Source: Phocoena phocoena
Lineage: Eukaryota > Chordata > Mammalia > Artiodactyla > Phocoenidae
Assembly: GCF_963924675.1 (NCBI RefSeq)
Contig: NC_089226.1
Coordinates: 49,431,124-49,495,123, forward strand
Direction: 5' to 3'
Length of the DNA: 64,000 bases
The position numbers were made by a program, and so were the translations under genes. Positions 49,412 to 60,843 of the stretch are shown piece after piece. Each line of letters starts with the position of its first letter. Position 1 is the first letter of the stretch. Under the pieces are notes generated by a model that searched no databases, had not been told where the DNA came from, and worked only from the letters and a program-made list of their open reading frames with translations.

Positions 49412-49545
49412 TGAGTTCTGTGTCATTTTATCACATGTGCAAGTACCTGTATCCACGACCACAGTCAAGACAGGAAACATTTCCATCACCAACAAGGATA
49501 CCTTGTATAGCCCATTCATAAAAACACCCACCTCCTCCCCATGGA
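49195..49545 (-). mobile_element. Old L1 (L1M-class) 3' UTR fragment next to the DLG2 exon
   Basis: 'ttatagattcacatgcagtt', 'cagggaaatcctatgtactt', 'ttttatcacatgtgcaagta' and 'ccacgaccacagtcaagaca' are typical of this old antisense L1 tail. The (TG)15 tract at 49379-49408 lies inside it, where related copies also carry TG runs. It ends about 265 bp before the exon. Confidence 0.75.
49379..49408 (+). repeat. (TG)15 microsatellite 402 nt upstream of the DLG2 exon
   Basis: Uninterrupted TG x15 inside an old L1 tail. In the DLG2 transcript it would be a UG repeat. Confidence 0.95.
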
Positions 49546-49755
49546 CTTTTCACATATTGGGGATTTGGTGGTGGTATGTGTTTGAGTTACGTTTTGGGAA
49601 GTAACTGGTTTGTTCTTTCCCTCTGGCGAATGTCTTCAAATAGATAACATGAAAGTAAACCTTCTGTGTTCCTCCATTCTTGCATTGTGCATCTCCCCGT
49701 GGCTTGGCAAAGGGACCAACAGCAGGGACGAAGGGTTGCCTTGAGTGTGCAGTAT

Positions 49756-49810
49756 TTCTAACTTGCTGAAGGCACAGAACCAAATTTGCCACCTCCGTTT
49801 CCATTCCCAG
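49756..49810 (+). promoter_or_regulatory. DLG2: Splice acceptor region of the DLG2 exon
   Basis: The intron ends cctccgtttccattcccag, a pyrimidine-rich tract followed by CAG. Branch-point candidates are ttctaac (A at 49761, 50 nt from the exon) and ttgctga (A at 49769, 42 nt). Both are at acceptable distance. The choice between them is inference. Confidence 0.8.
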
Positions 49811-49925
49811 ATTACGCTCGATTTGAGGCCAAAATCCATGACCTACGAGAGCAGATGATGAACCACAGCATGAGCTCCGGGTCCGGGTCCCTACGAACCA
49901 ATCAGAAACGCTCTCTCTATGTCAG
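49811..49925 (+). CDS. DLG2: DLG2 (PSD-93/chapsyn-110) internal coding exon, PDZ3-SH3 linker
   Basis: DLG2 is a membrane-associated guanylate kinase scaffold of the postsynaptic density. It has three PDZ domains, an SH3 and a guanylate-kinase-like domain, and clusters NMDA receptors and K+ channels. Seen: after two bases that complete a split codon, the frame reads [14 protein letters not shown], then [13 protein letters not shown], then [10 protein letters not shown], and ends on AG of a split Arg codon (37 whole codons, no stop). The exon is bounded by cag|AT and CAG|gtaggc. The [12 protein letters not shown] block is shared by DLG1-4. The NHSM residues and [10 protein letters not shown] ending fit DLG2 rather than DLG1 or DLG4, as I recall those families. 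It covers the Gly/Ser linker after PDZ3 and the first SH3 strand. Both split codons mean that skipping it (115 bp, not a multiple of 3) would shift the frame. No other DLG2 exon was found here. An intact exon with good splice sites argues against a processed pseudogene. Confidence 0.93.
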
Positions 49926-49931
49926 GTAGGC
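49924..49931 (+). promoter_or_regulatory. DLG2: Splice donor of the DLG2 exon
   Basis: CAG|gtaggc, with AG of the exon and GT at 49926-49927. It is a slightly weak U2-type donor because G replaces the usual A/G-A-G-T run. The exon ends after two bases of an Arg codon. Confidence 0.8.
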
Positions 49932-52188
49932 AACAGTGTATTTCTTACTGTGATCTGTACTTGTGAGCCATCAGCTTGGGGAGACAAAGGCGACGCCTTA
50001 TAGCAACGGGACACGTGTTCTTGACTCACCTACACTTGTCAATACACCACTGTAAGACCTTAAGTTTAACCATTTTGAAGAAATTTTTGAAATGTTATTA
50101 ATTATGTTAAATTAGTTAAAGGCCCCTGCTTTTAACAAGTTCTTTGACCATGTTGTGATCCAGGGTAAAGTTCTTAGCATAGGTTGTAGTAAAAATAATA
50201 AGAAATATTTTCAGTTCTGATACATCTTAAATTGAATATGTGGGCCAAAGCCCTGGACATTGGCTTACCATCAGTATGGGAAGAAAATATTCTCATATTG
50301 CTTCCTGGCCTGCTTGACATCTATGCATTAACTTTGGTGTATTGATTGGAAATCAGAAGTACTCTCTCAAAGAGCTATGTGGTTTTATTCTTAAAGTCTT
50401 GGTAGAATGACTTTCTTCTGTGGCATCTCATTACCAGTTGATTCTCAAACCACAAAAGTTACTTGTTCCTTGCCTGTCAAAACTCATTAATTTACCAGAA
50501 AAAAAGATGATTGATTGAACTTGAAATGCCCTGTGGTCTTTCATCCCCATAGTTAACTCTTCAGTAAGATCCATCATCACTCAACTATAACATTCACCTC
50601 TTAGCATAAGCCTTCTATATTCTTCCCAAAATATACTTCATCAGTGCTGACTCCACTTGAAAAAAAACCCAGAAAACTGTACACTTGCCAACTGTAAAAA
50701 CTCAGTGAATTTGAAGTATCCAGTTGTTTCTTAAAAATAATTCACCATATTTCTTTGAGGATTTTATGTCATATTAAAGGATTAATTCCTAGTTTTTCAT
50801 AAAATCTAGGAAAATCTTCCTAATTCCAATTGGAAAATATTCCTCATTCCACTATCATTCAATTAAAAAGAATGATGACTTACAATAATAATAATATAAG
50901 TATTAACAGCCAGAGGGGGAGAGTGATGTCCAGTTAATGGTGCAGATGAATCCAGGTATCAGTGGAGGAACCATGCCCATCCTCACTGTATCTCTCTCCC
51001 TCAGGATCTGGTCTGATTCCCACCTAGGGCCATATCCTCCTGACCTGAAATTTCACTGTCTTTTCTTGACATGAGGTGCATGTTATAGACATTAATTGAT
51101 GTACTTGGATTGACTTGTCCTGTTGGTTCCTCTTTGGCTATAAAGTTATCTTTTGTGTGTATTAGGTAGGCACAGCAGGGCCAAGAAGGGAGCAGGATTC
51201 CAGAAGGCGGCAGGTTCTCGAAGGCCTTGATTTGCTGGCCTCTCTGACAAGCATAGAGTCCTTTCTTATTCCAGGGAGTTCCAGTACCTCAGAAGTCCTG
51301 AGATTTAAAATTAAAAAACCCAGAATATCAATGTCCCAAATTTGTTCAACTGCGTTTTGGAAGATTATTTTGATACATTTCTGTGTAATCTGTGAAAGGA
51401 ACTATTGAGGGCCACCCTAGAACATGTCTTGTAGTGACATCACAAATATGATGGAAAGTAGCTGTTTCTGTTCTCCTTACTTGTGTTGTATTGCTATTCT
51501 TTGTGATATAAAATATTTTCTAATCTTGAAATGTTTTAGTCTTGGGTAGCAAATTAGGAAAAGCCAGTTAGGTTAGTAGGTTAGAGATAAATCAGCTAAT
51601 AAAAATGGAATGGTTATATTGAATAAAACTGGAAGGAAACATTACCATATTGTTGGTATCTTGTTAAAAAAATAGAATGCATAAACATGTCAATGTACTG
51701 GAAGGAGTTTGCCAAAAATATACTGGTAATAGCTTACTCCTGTTAATTAAGTTGTGGAGGACTAGGAAAATTAAATGAAGTGCTATGATGCTATTATGTA
51801 AGACTAGTAGACTTATTTGAAATAATAGTGTTACTCAGAATCAGACCTTTATTCTCTAAAATGGTAAATAAAACTATAACATACAAAAGAGATGAAGATT
51901 TAAGGTAATAAAGAATGTTACCTTTTTAACATTCTAATAGTTGGAGGTCATATTGAAAGGAGGAACTACTTTTAACTGAGGCTCAAAAATAGCTGACACT
52001 AAATGGGAAATTTCCCAAATTATTTCTTCACAAGATACGAAAATTGTGTTGTAGAGGGCTGACCTCAGTATCTAACTGCCTTTTAGAGGCGTAGAATTGG
52101 AAAAGATATGAACCATGAGTAGAGTAAAATCAGAGGGAAAGAACTTACAAGATCCCCTGGCCTTGTTCTCATGCAATGTGATAAATTA
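49928..52188. other. Intron directly after the exon, no recognised repeat
   Basis: About 2.3 kb without young SINEs, L1 or a second exon. No open frame of note. Confidence 0.5.
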
Positions 52189-52212
52189 ATTTAAATTAAT
52201 TAATTAATTTCA
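52189..52212 (+). repeat. AT-rich (TTAA)n tract
   Basis: aatttaaattaattaattaa followed by tttcattaat. Low-complexity, partly self-complementary. Confidence 0.75.
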
Positions 52213-52269
52213 TTAATAAAATGAAATGGCAAGGCCTAAAGGGGATTCTTACTAAAAATGATTAAGTAT

Positions 52270-52290
52270 GTTTGTTTGTTTGTTTGTTTT
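52270..52290 (+). repeat. (GTTT)n tetranucleotide tract
   Basis: gtttgtttgtttgtttgtttt, five units, without an attached SINE body. Confidence 0.85.
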
Positions 52291-52524
52291 ACACCAGTTT
52301 TAGCTATAGGATTTTCATAGATATGCTTGTTTCATCCAGATCGCTTGAATAGAACTAGTGCCAGTTGATTGTGCTTATTTTAGAAAGTCAACTAGTTGCT
52401 GTCTCAAAATAAATCAGTAGCAGAATTTCTCTGATTATATAAACATCAGATGATGAGCATGTCTCTTTAATCTGAGAATGACACCCTGGAGTATTATTCT
52501 CTGTATTCTGCTCAGCTTTATGTA

Positions 52525-52690
52525 ATTCTAGAGCTGGAACCTTAGCTATCACCAGGCCCACTGTTTAATTTGCAGAAGGGGAAACTGAGGCCCCAGGAGG
52601 GAAGGGATTTGCCCGGGACCCCACAGCCATTTGGTGGCAGAGTTAGATGTCCTGCCTCCTAGTGCCACCTCACTCCACCTGCTCAGGGCG
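52525..52690 (-). repeat. Ancient MIR-related repeat
   Basis: 'tctagagctggaaccttagc', 'gcagaaggggaaactgaggc' and 'cacagccatttggtggcaga' fit the old 'gaaactgaggc / cacagc' repeat type. Family (MIR3-like?) uncertain. Confidence 0.5.
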
Positions 52691-54094
52691 CAGCTTGTGC
52701 GTCTCAGCTGTTGAACGCACTTTGGCCATGAATCCCAGTGTGCTTCCATCAGCACAGTGGCCGACTCTTGGATTAAGGAGTAGATTAGCTGAGAGGAGAA
52801 ATTCAAACAGAAACCTCTTTGGGGTTTTTACACAGGATAAACTGTACTATAGGGATTTCATAGGGGATTTCTTTAGTACTATTCGTTTTCCATGAAGCCG
52901 AAACCTAAACCAGAAAGCAAGCAGCTTCTTTGTTCTGTAATAAACAATTTAGCTGACTTAGTAGAACATTTGTTTGCACCACAAAACCACCTTCCCCTTG
53001 GAGTCACCTCCTCTTCCCTATATGCACAACACATACACACGCACACACTCTCTCTTACACCTCACACTCCCAGCATTAGCTCTGCACTGACCGTGTCCAA
53101 GATAGTGCATCTCCTCAGGACACTGCAGAAGTTGGCCTCATTTCCCTACTAGAAATGGTCCTCCCTGGTGGTGGCGATTCATTTGCCTGCCAGTGTGGGA
53201 GAGGGAGGGAACTAGCACATCTGAGCCAGGCGGTGTTGTAAACTTGAGCCAACCCTCTCTATTTTCCAATCTAGTTGTAATCATTTTCCTTCTTTTAATC
53301 TTTTTTGTAAGGTGCTTGAAGTGCTTTGGTAGTGCCATGCAAATGGAGTTGATTGTCGCTAATGATAATACTGTACGTGTTGTATGCCAGTGATTTGCAT
53401 CTATTTGATTTAATGGGCTATGCGTATTGTGTATTTCCTGCATTGTGAAACATGTAGTTGTAGAACCTTAAAAGTAAATAAAAATATTAAAAATTTGAAT
53501 AAAGTATTTTTCAAAATGCTCCACAAGTACATTATCAGTTCTTCAGCCATAGATTCACTTGGGCTCCTGAACCACTGGAATACGGGGTTTCGGGTTTCAT
53601 TGCATGTACTTTGGGGCTCTCCATATGGGCAGGTTGAGGTCTCCCTACCTCTAAAATATGCACTCCCCGTCTTCTTATCAGTTGTTAAATGCATCCCTAT
53701 AGCAGAACAAGGCTTTTCCTGCTACTAATAGGAATGCACCTTTATATCTAAAAGCTATGAAGAAAGGTCAGAGATACAGGGGATTAAATTCACACAGAAG
53801 TGCAAATGGCTAAGGAGAGATCCTTTCTTCTGATAAAAGAGAGCAAGAGCACCCAGGACACTGGGAGAATGGAGAGGGGAAGAAAGAAAAGCAGGTAAGT
53901 CCACCAGTGGGGAGTGAAAGGTCACAGGAAAGAATATAAAAGAGAAACTCGGCCCATGTTCGTTTGTTAATAAAAGGTACCGATTTTGAGAGTTCAAGTG
54001 AATAAGCTTTCTGTTGTGAATTTAGGTTTTCTTTGTTTGTTTGTTTGCTTCATATTTGGAGCATTTTGTGAATTTATGTTTAGTCAGTTACTAT
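52691..54094. other. No recognised feature apart from the CA-rich tract
   Basis: Opposite-strand frames around 53138-53728 have no motif. A short stretch at 53160-53200 vaguely resembles a CHR head but is too diverged to call. Confidence 0.45.
53025..53062 (+). repeat. Short imperfect CA-rich tract
   Basis: cacaacacatacacacgcac then acactctctcttacac. Low complexity. Confidence 0.7.
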
Positions 54095-54300
54095 AATTTA
54101 TTTATGCATTCATCAAGCATTTTTTGAGTGTATATTCTGTGCCAGGACCTATAATGGACATTGAGGACCCAGCAGTAGAAGTCATGTTTCCTGTCCCCAA
54201 GGAACTCACATCTAATGGGGGAGGACAGATGAGGGGAAGACAATCACAATTGCAGTGTGGTGTGAAAAGTTACCTCTAGAAAGGCCGAGAATCTTTACTG
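54095..54300 (-). repeat. L2 LINE 3' end, antisense
   Basis: 'tctgtgccaggacctataat', 'tcctgtccccaaggaactca' and 'gcagtgtggtgtgaaaagtt' fit antisense L2 and resemble the copy at 46760. Confidence 0.7.
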
Positions 54301-54769
54301 CTGCCTTATATAAGGATATCTGAATTGATTCTTGAAGATTTTGTATGAGTTAATCCAGAGGCCTTCAAACCTTTTTACTCAAAGTAAGAAATACATTATT
54401 CATCATGGCCCAGTAAATACATACGCACATAAAGCTGAAAGAAGAATTTCATCAAAGTGTAGCTTTAATGTACAGTAAACTTTGCTATTTTCCATTCTAT
54501 TTGTCTTCCTCTTTTTTTAAAAAAAGTGAAGGTCACAACTCATTAACTTGATTTAATAACTCACTAATGGGTTGTGATCTACAGCTTGCAGATGGAGTAA
54601 ACAAGGAGGAGCATTCCAGGCAGATGACACAGTACATAGGCAGGAGAACACATCTTCACTAGTTACAGTTAGCATCTCTGGAATCCCCAGACCCTTGGTG
54701 TTCTAGCCACCTTGGAAGGTGGTTCTCCCTGGCATAGATGAGGAAGTAGAAATGGAGGGAAACGTTTGT

Positions 54770-54965
54770 CAGGCATCTTCTGTGGGTCACCCATTATGTT
54801 AGTGTTTGGCATATATTTCCCCGTATCATTCTCGCAACACCTCGAAGAATCAGGGGATATTTCCTCTATTTTACAGGCGAAGAAAGTGAGACTCGGTGAA
54901 TATTTGCCCCCAAGCTCACAGAACGTGACTGGACGTGAGCCAGACATTCAGGTCCTGTGTGTGAG
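54770..54965 (-). repeat. MIR SINE, antisense
   Basis: 'tatttcctctattttacagg', 'cgaagaaagtgagactcggt' and 'caagctcacagaacgtgact' fit antisense MIR. Abuts a sense MIR, making a head-to-head pair. Confidence 0.7.
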
Positions 54966-55205
54966 GCAGTAGAGAACAATGCTTATTTAAGAGCACGGTT
55001 GCTGGATTGTGCCGGACAGACAAACATTTGAATCTTGGTTCTGCCACTTACTAGCTCAGTGATCTTGGACAAGTCAGTCTCTCTGGCCTTAGCGTCTTTA
55101 TCCGTGAAATTAGTAATAAGATACCACAAAGTGGTTGTGAGGATAAAGTAAAATGGTGAATTTAAATACCTGGCACATGCGAAGCAATTGATTAATGTCA
55201 GTGGT
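54966..55205 (+). repeat. MIR SINE, near full length
   Basis: 'ggttctgccacttactagct', 'cagtgatcttggacaagtca', 'gtggttgtgaggataaagta' and 'aaatacctggcacatgcgaa' follow MIR closely. Confidence 0.85.
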
Positions 55206-55844
55206 ATTTATCATTTATTAGAAAGGCAACCTGTCGCCTGCAGGACAGAGAGACTGTAGAATTGTTTGTGAACGGAGACACTTTTCTCAGCAGCGGTGAG
55301 TCTCCCTGTGCCTTGGCTTTCCTTCATCAAGGGAAGGAGGATAGACTTCCTGGAGACCTTTTATGTTTTCAGTCCTCTAGACCCCATGAAAGCCAACGGG
55401 AAAGGCCAGGATTCTATGGCTCCAGAGTGCCCAGCTGTGCCAACTCATCAGGCATTTCTCATCCCCCACAAGGGTCTGTCCAGAGACAGAATCTAAAAAG
55501 AATTCAGTTGGAGACACAGCTAAGAAGAAAGGGTTGCTTTGCTTACACCTGGCCCTTCCAGTTCCTCATGGGTGTTATCAGCGTCCCTATCCTCACAATT
55601 TCTTCCATTTTTCCTCTGCATTCTTCAGCTACTCTAAGCCCTCTGCTCATGGTTTTCTGTTCTGAATTTGAAGGATTTTCTTCTTTTTACAGTGGTTCGA
55701 AGTCCACATTTTAAACTGGTAACTCAAAACTTGCTACTTTCCTTGACAGTTTTTGCTTCAAAGGCTATATAATATAACAAATGCTGAGGTCTGCCTCCTG
55801 CCCCATTGTTTAACATAATGTTTTTACACATAGATTCATCAGGG
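55206..55844. other. Unrecognised 150-codon open frame
   Basis: Frame 55262-55714 (+) begins 50 bp after a MIR. Ser/Phe/Pro-rich, no domain, signal or splice-site logic recognised. Likely chance. Confidence 0.45.
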
Positions 55845-55970
55845 CATCGATTCTTTCATTCAACAAACATGGTTTCACGTACTTACCTACAATATAGCAG
55901 TCTGCCGTAGATGCTAAGGATACAGAGATGAGTAAGAGCACAGACCTCTTTCCCTCAGGATTCTCATTGT
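55845..55970 (-). repeat. L2 LINE 3' end, antisense
   Basis: 'ctttcattcaacaaacatgg' and 'gatgctaaggatacagagat' fit antisense L2. Confidence 0.65.
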
Positions 55971-57479
55971 ACATATCTGCAGGCAATTCAAGTAGTATGT
56001 AGATCATTATTGTAACTGTCCTTTTATGATACCTCATGTGTTATATGCCTTGCAATTATTAACCTATTTTACTCTTTACATTATGCCTATAAGGCTTCCT
56101 ACAATGAAATCTACCCAGAAGACCACTGGTATTTAAAACTCAGCCATGAAAATAGTGATCACTGTGGTCTTTATTAAAGCTTCAAGGGAAAGCTCCTTGA
56201 AATGGCAATACCATCAATACTGGACCTGCAAATCCCAGTTAATGTCTTAATTTTACTATATCCTTAGTGCCTTATGCCACAAGAAAGTCTCCTTAGTAAA
56301 TATTTGTTGGATGAATTAATTCCTAGACTCTCTTTCCTATACAAATGTGAAAGAAAAAAATTAGAAGATAAGCCAAGACCTTTGAGCAGTCAGTCCTACG
56401 GAAACCCAATACCAAGTGTGTAGAGTCTGGCTGTGTCCTGAGGACGCAGGAACTACCTACTGGTACTGGGATTTCCAGGACACATCGGGCTCTGCAGGGC
56501 CTTTCAGGCTGCTTCATTTGCCTGCTGAACTCTGTGACCCTCTTTCAACTGAGGCCTAATTCAATAATACATTTAGACCATGACACACAGCCTGTACCCT
56601 CTTAGCAAGAGGACTTGGGGTAGGGGCTGGGTTCAGGGTGAACTTCATCCATTTTCTCGTTCTCAGCACCCTTAATCTTCCTGTTCTAGGGACATAGGGC
56701 TGGGAGTTACATTGAAGCAAGTCTTGAGCAAACATATCTCACCCAGGATTCTTTATCCTGATGGGTTGTCATTCTAGAGGAAAGATGTTCTTACCTGATT
56801 GATTTTGGTGGGAGGGGAAAGCAACCTCATCAAATAAGTAAGAGACCCTGGTATTTTTTCTTCTTCTTCTTTAAACAATAACATATCCTTCCACTCTACT
56901 TCCTTCCCCCACTGTACTGCTGGTCAGTAACCTGGGGATGCAAAGGAAGAATGTGGAATGAAGCCAGTCAGGGGACTTTGCTCCAGTGCAAAGCTGCTTC
57001 CAACTTCACTTGGCTATGGATTTCTCCAGGTCATTTAAGGCAAAGCCATGAAATCTGTGAACTTTATTATAAGTCAGGTTTTTACCTTCTTCCCTTCCAA
57101 CCTTGGACCAACATGCTGTCAGCAGCCGTCCCCATAGGACATGTCTCAATCCTGTGTGCATCCCCTGCCCAGTGCTTGGCACAGTGCTGGCCTGCAATGG
57201 CATTTTTACTGCCTGTCATTCATTCAGTCACTCATATATTCTTATTTGGCAAAATTATCATTTATTCTTTCAGAAATACAATGTATTATAGCACCTCGGA
57301 TTCAGAGTTTCTTATCTCTCTTAAAATCTCATTGGGGGAGACATGACCAGGTACCTGAAACAGTTTAACAAAATGAGGCAGAGAGTCTGGAGATAGTCTA
57401 GACTTGGGAAGCCAGAGGAATCTGGAGAGGGCATTGCAAAGTCAGGGTAGGCAGCTGGAACCACACTGAGAGGCCAGAG
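55971..57479. other. No recognised feature
   Basis: A 131-codon frame (56951-57346, +) has no recognised motif. Nothing else assignable. Confidence 0.5.
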
Positions 57480-57600
57480 CTTGTGTACCAGTGCTTTACT
57501 CCTGACTTCGTTTAAGCCTTATAACAGTGCTATGACATAATTATGATTATTATCCCCATTCTACAGAGGAGGAACCTTGTAGAAGGAAAAATAACCTATA
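57480..57600 (-). repeat. MIR SINE fragment, antisense
   Basis: 'aagccttataacagtgctat' and 'tattatccccattctacaga' fit antisense MIR. Confidence 0.6.
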
Positions 57601-57794
57601 CATGGTGCTACGTGGCCAAGCCATATTCTCTACCCGGGTGTGTCTCTCACTGGAGCCCATGCCCACTGTACTGCAGTACAGTGAGGAGGAAGTTAATCCT
57701 TTAGGGGCAGAGGTTACATTGATATTGATAGACCTTCTGTTTGGTTTATGCTTTATGCTGACTTCGTCAGGGTAGACCTGGCATCTGGTCCAGA

Positions 57795-57915
57795 CTTCAC
57801 AGTTGCTCAATTGCTGAAACTTGAGTTTCTCATTTGTAAAATGGACATAATACCTGGTTCACAGACTTGTTGTTAGGATTAAGTTAAACTAAGTCTATGA
57901 AAGAGCCTGTCAGAT
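57795..57915 (+). repeat. MIR SINE fragment
   Basis: 'tttctcatttgtaaaatgga', 'cataatacctggttcacaga' and 'tgttaggattaagttaaact' fit the 3' half of MIR. Confidence 0.65.
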
Positions 57916-58359
57916 GGGTCCGTTAAGTAAAGGGGAGGACCTTTACCCCTTCCATTATTCAGAGCCTGCCTCCTAAGCTGGTGCCTCCTTTAAAGCGGAA
58001 TAGATTTTGATTCTTCATGTATACTTTGAGACTCATTAGCACTATGTGCACTCTTTCAGGCATTTGCATTTTTAATTGCATCCTTAATTGTGGAACAAAA
58101 GGCTTTGTCTTCAGGCAGCTAATTTTGTGCCAGAAGTAGAAAGGAGGAGGGTTCACTGGGGATCTGGAGGAGGTTTCTCCTTCACCTAAAATCATAGGCT
58201 GGCCCCGATTTTAAAAGGTTTTTAATTTTTAGATTTCTATTGAAAGAGGGACAATAGTACCATGGACGACCCTACCATTGACCATCACATTTTTTTTTAT
58301 CTATCCCTCTATCCCAAGTTCTAGAATCAGATATCATTTTTATTAATGGCAGACCCTCA

Positions 58360-58490
58360 TTCATTCACTTGCTCACTTGCTCATTCATCCAGAAAACTGT
58401 TTCAGAGCCACAACCATCTACCTTATGCTATTACTATGCCTTGGGGAATAAAAAGATTAATAGGGTGTCTTTTCTGCCCTGAAGGCACTG
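58360..58490 (-). repeat. Probable L2 LINE 3' end, antisense
   Basis: 'ttcattcacttgctcacttg', 'tatgccttggggaataaaaa' and 'tttctgccctgaaggcactg' are diverged antisense L2. Confidence 0.5.
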
Positions 58491-58862
58491 AAGAATCACT
58501 CTACCAGCCTGGGTTCTGATCCTCACCGCCGCCCCATGGTAATCATACTTCCAGACATTTCACATCTCCAGAGGAGGTACTGTAGCCTGTTAGCCCAAAA
58601 TTACTACTTCCAAGAACAATCTGAACAGCTCTAGCTACAAAAGAGGGCAGAACAATAAAAGGCACAACACAGAATGTTCACAGGAGAGAACAGGTGAGAG
58701 ATGAGGGCATGGAAAAATTGAGGGAATCTCCACCCTAAGTCATGTGATTCGGTTAGGAACAAGGGAATAAACTCAGGACGTTGGTCCTTTCATCTCAGCA
58801 TTTGAAACAGAGCCAGACACATTATAGGAAATCTTTAAGTACTTATTGAACAAACTTTTTGA

Positions 58863-58906
58863 ATATCAATTCAAATTGATATTTGAATTGATATCAATTG
58901 AATATG
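58863..58906. repeat. Perfect 14-bp inverted repeat plus extra partial arm
   Basis: Arms ATATCAATTCAAAT (58863-58876) and ATTTGAATTGATAT (58881-58894), loop TGAT, followed by caattgaatat (58895-58905), a further inverted match to the start. A strong AT-rich cruciform candidate. Confidence 0.9.
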
Positions 58907-59489
58907 AAGGTTAAACATGATGGTACTGGGAGAATCACCAGTGACTCATAGATGCTGGTTGAGTTAAGCACGTTCTCTTCTGTGTTCCTCTGCCCCATGT
59001 AAACTCTCTTCTAACCTTCACACCCTCTCCACTGCCCGCCTCTTGACTCACCTGTCCCCTCCACCGATGGTGAGCACCTCTCCAATGGAGATTTGCCCAG
59101 TTACAGTCTGTATCTGCGTGGTCTGGCCTACGGTAACTGCTGAATCCATCAAGTGAATGAATTATGGATGTTGCTAGATTGGAGAGCATTTAACTTTTAA
59201 TTAAAATTTTACTTAATTACCTCATGGCTTGCAAATGGTTCCCTGCCTAACAGAGGTCCTTGTCTCTTCTTGATTGGATGAATAAACCATCCTGTTCAGT
59301 AGTGATAATTGTCTCAAACTATGTTTTTTTAAAAAACTCATTTAGCCAGACAAATGCCATATTTAGTATAGGTTAAGACTTCAAACCCATTTTCCTTTTT
59401 ATTGGGAATCAATAAGAACAGAAACAATAATAAACATCCACAAGTTCTTCTAAAATACTTCCTAATAATAAACAGCTAATTATAATTGC

Positions 59490-59705
59490 ATCCTATTGTA
59501 TGCCAGGCAGTTTGCGAAGCACCTTATATGGATTATCTTATATAATTCTCACAGCCCCTGCCCCCCTAAGAGATAGGTGCTAGTTTTAGCCCCACTGTAA
59601 AGAAGAGAAAATGGAGACCAGGTTTGAAGTTTACCCATAAGAGGCTAAGCTGGGCTTAGAACCTAAGCCAGCTGTCCTCTGCCCCTACCTATGGTGCCAT
59701 GTGGC
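59490..59705 (-). repeat. MIR SINE, antisense
   Basis: 'gtatgccaggcagtttgcga', 'atcttatataattctcacag' and 'cttagaacctaagccagctg' follow antisense MIR. Confidence 0.75.
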
Positions 59706-60830
59706 TTTATTGAAAGGCTTTCATAAATTTGATTTGATTTGATTTAAAATATCTGTTAAGTAGGTATTGTTTTCCCACCGTTTTCAGATAAGGAATCTGT
59801 GGCTCAAAGTATTGAACTATCTACTCTTTTCTCCATGCATAGAGTAGTACCAAGCCCTTGCCTCAGTCCAGTCTCTTTAAAGGTGTGTGAACCCACAACT
59901 CACATGTATCTTTGTCTGACGTTTGCCTCCTGTTTCATTTACTGCCATGTAACACACCGCATGATTTCTATAGAACTACTTATGCGTTGTTAAATGTCGA
60001 ATGGGCAGCTGAATGAATATCATAGTCACCTTAGATCCTGTACTCTAGTTTGAAGATGCCCAGAGCATGCGGATTTGTGGTTAAATTAAGCGAGACCCCC
60101 TGAGCTGTGGCCATGACAACAGTGTGAACAAATTCTCTGCCCCTCTTCTGCCAGCAGATTCTGCAGCTTGCGTAGCCCTAGCCAGGTAAAGCCCCACATC
60201 AAAGAACACAATTGAAGTGCCTGTCATACGTTGTGCCCCGAACATGGGGGAACATGCAGCCTGAGACCCACAGTCAGCACGCAATTTGTGGGGCCCAGTG
60301 CAAAGTGAAAATGGGGCTCCACATTCAAAAATTAGAATGTAAAGACAGTGAGAGCAGAGCATAATACTAAGTGCGGGACTCTGCAGCCATGCAGGCCCAC
60401 ACCCGTGATGCCAGTCCTGCTAACACCTGGCTTAGGACAGTTTGCTCAAAGCTGAAGGCATGTGTGTTTCCCTTAGTAAATAGTGCAGTAAGTGTAAGAA
60501 ACACGATATCAGCATTGGGAACATTTTCAAGGAGCCAAGCTTTGTCTTTTACCTAAAAGAATACTTTGTATAAAGTATCCATACCTCTGCTTTTGGGATC
60601 TGTGGAAAAGCTATCTTTCAGCCCTCTTAGTGCTTGAGGACCTTGAAATTCCACTTGCTCTGAGCTTTCAACGGCCTACTTTCAGTCATCACTCTCCACT
60701 GTAGGAAATCTTTCAAAAGTTAAGTGGTGTCATTTTTTTCACATTTAGTTAGCACCTGCAGTACACTGTTCTGCAAAAGTTACTACCCCTTCTCCTTGCT
60801 CCTCAGGTCTAAATTCTTAAGAAAATGTAT
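59706..60830. other. No recognised feature
   Basis: Frames at 60081-60362 (-) and 60371-60556 (+) are unrecognised. No repeat named. Confidence 0.5.
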
Positions 60831-60843
60831 AAAAGTGCCTCAG

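Larger units (their letters stand above)
1..49810 (+). other. DLG2: DLG2 intron upstream of the exon (inferred)
   Basis: Everything left of the exon is read as the 3' part of one very large intron. I looked for PDZ3-coding sequence or another DLG exon and found none. The content is repeats and unique non-coding sequence. That it belongs to DLG2 follows from the exon and from the known size of this gene. The intron's start lies outside the window. Another gene nested here cannot be excluded, but nothing supports one. Confidence 0.75.

Noticed and set aside
53156..53205. Possible CHR or tRNA head (tccctggtggtggcgattca)
   Set aside because: Only about 20-40 bases resemble a CHR head, with no B box, body or tail.
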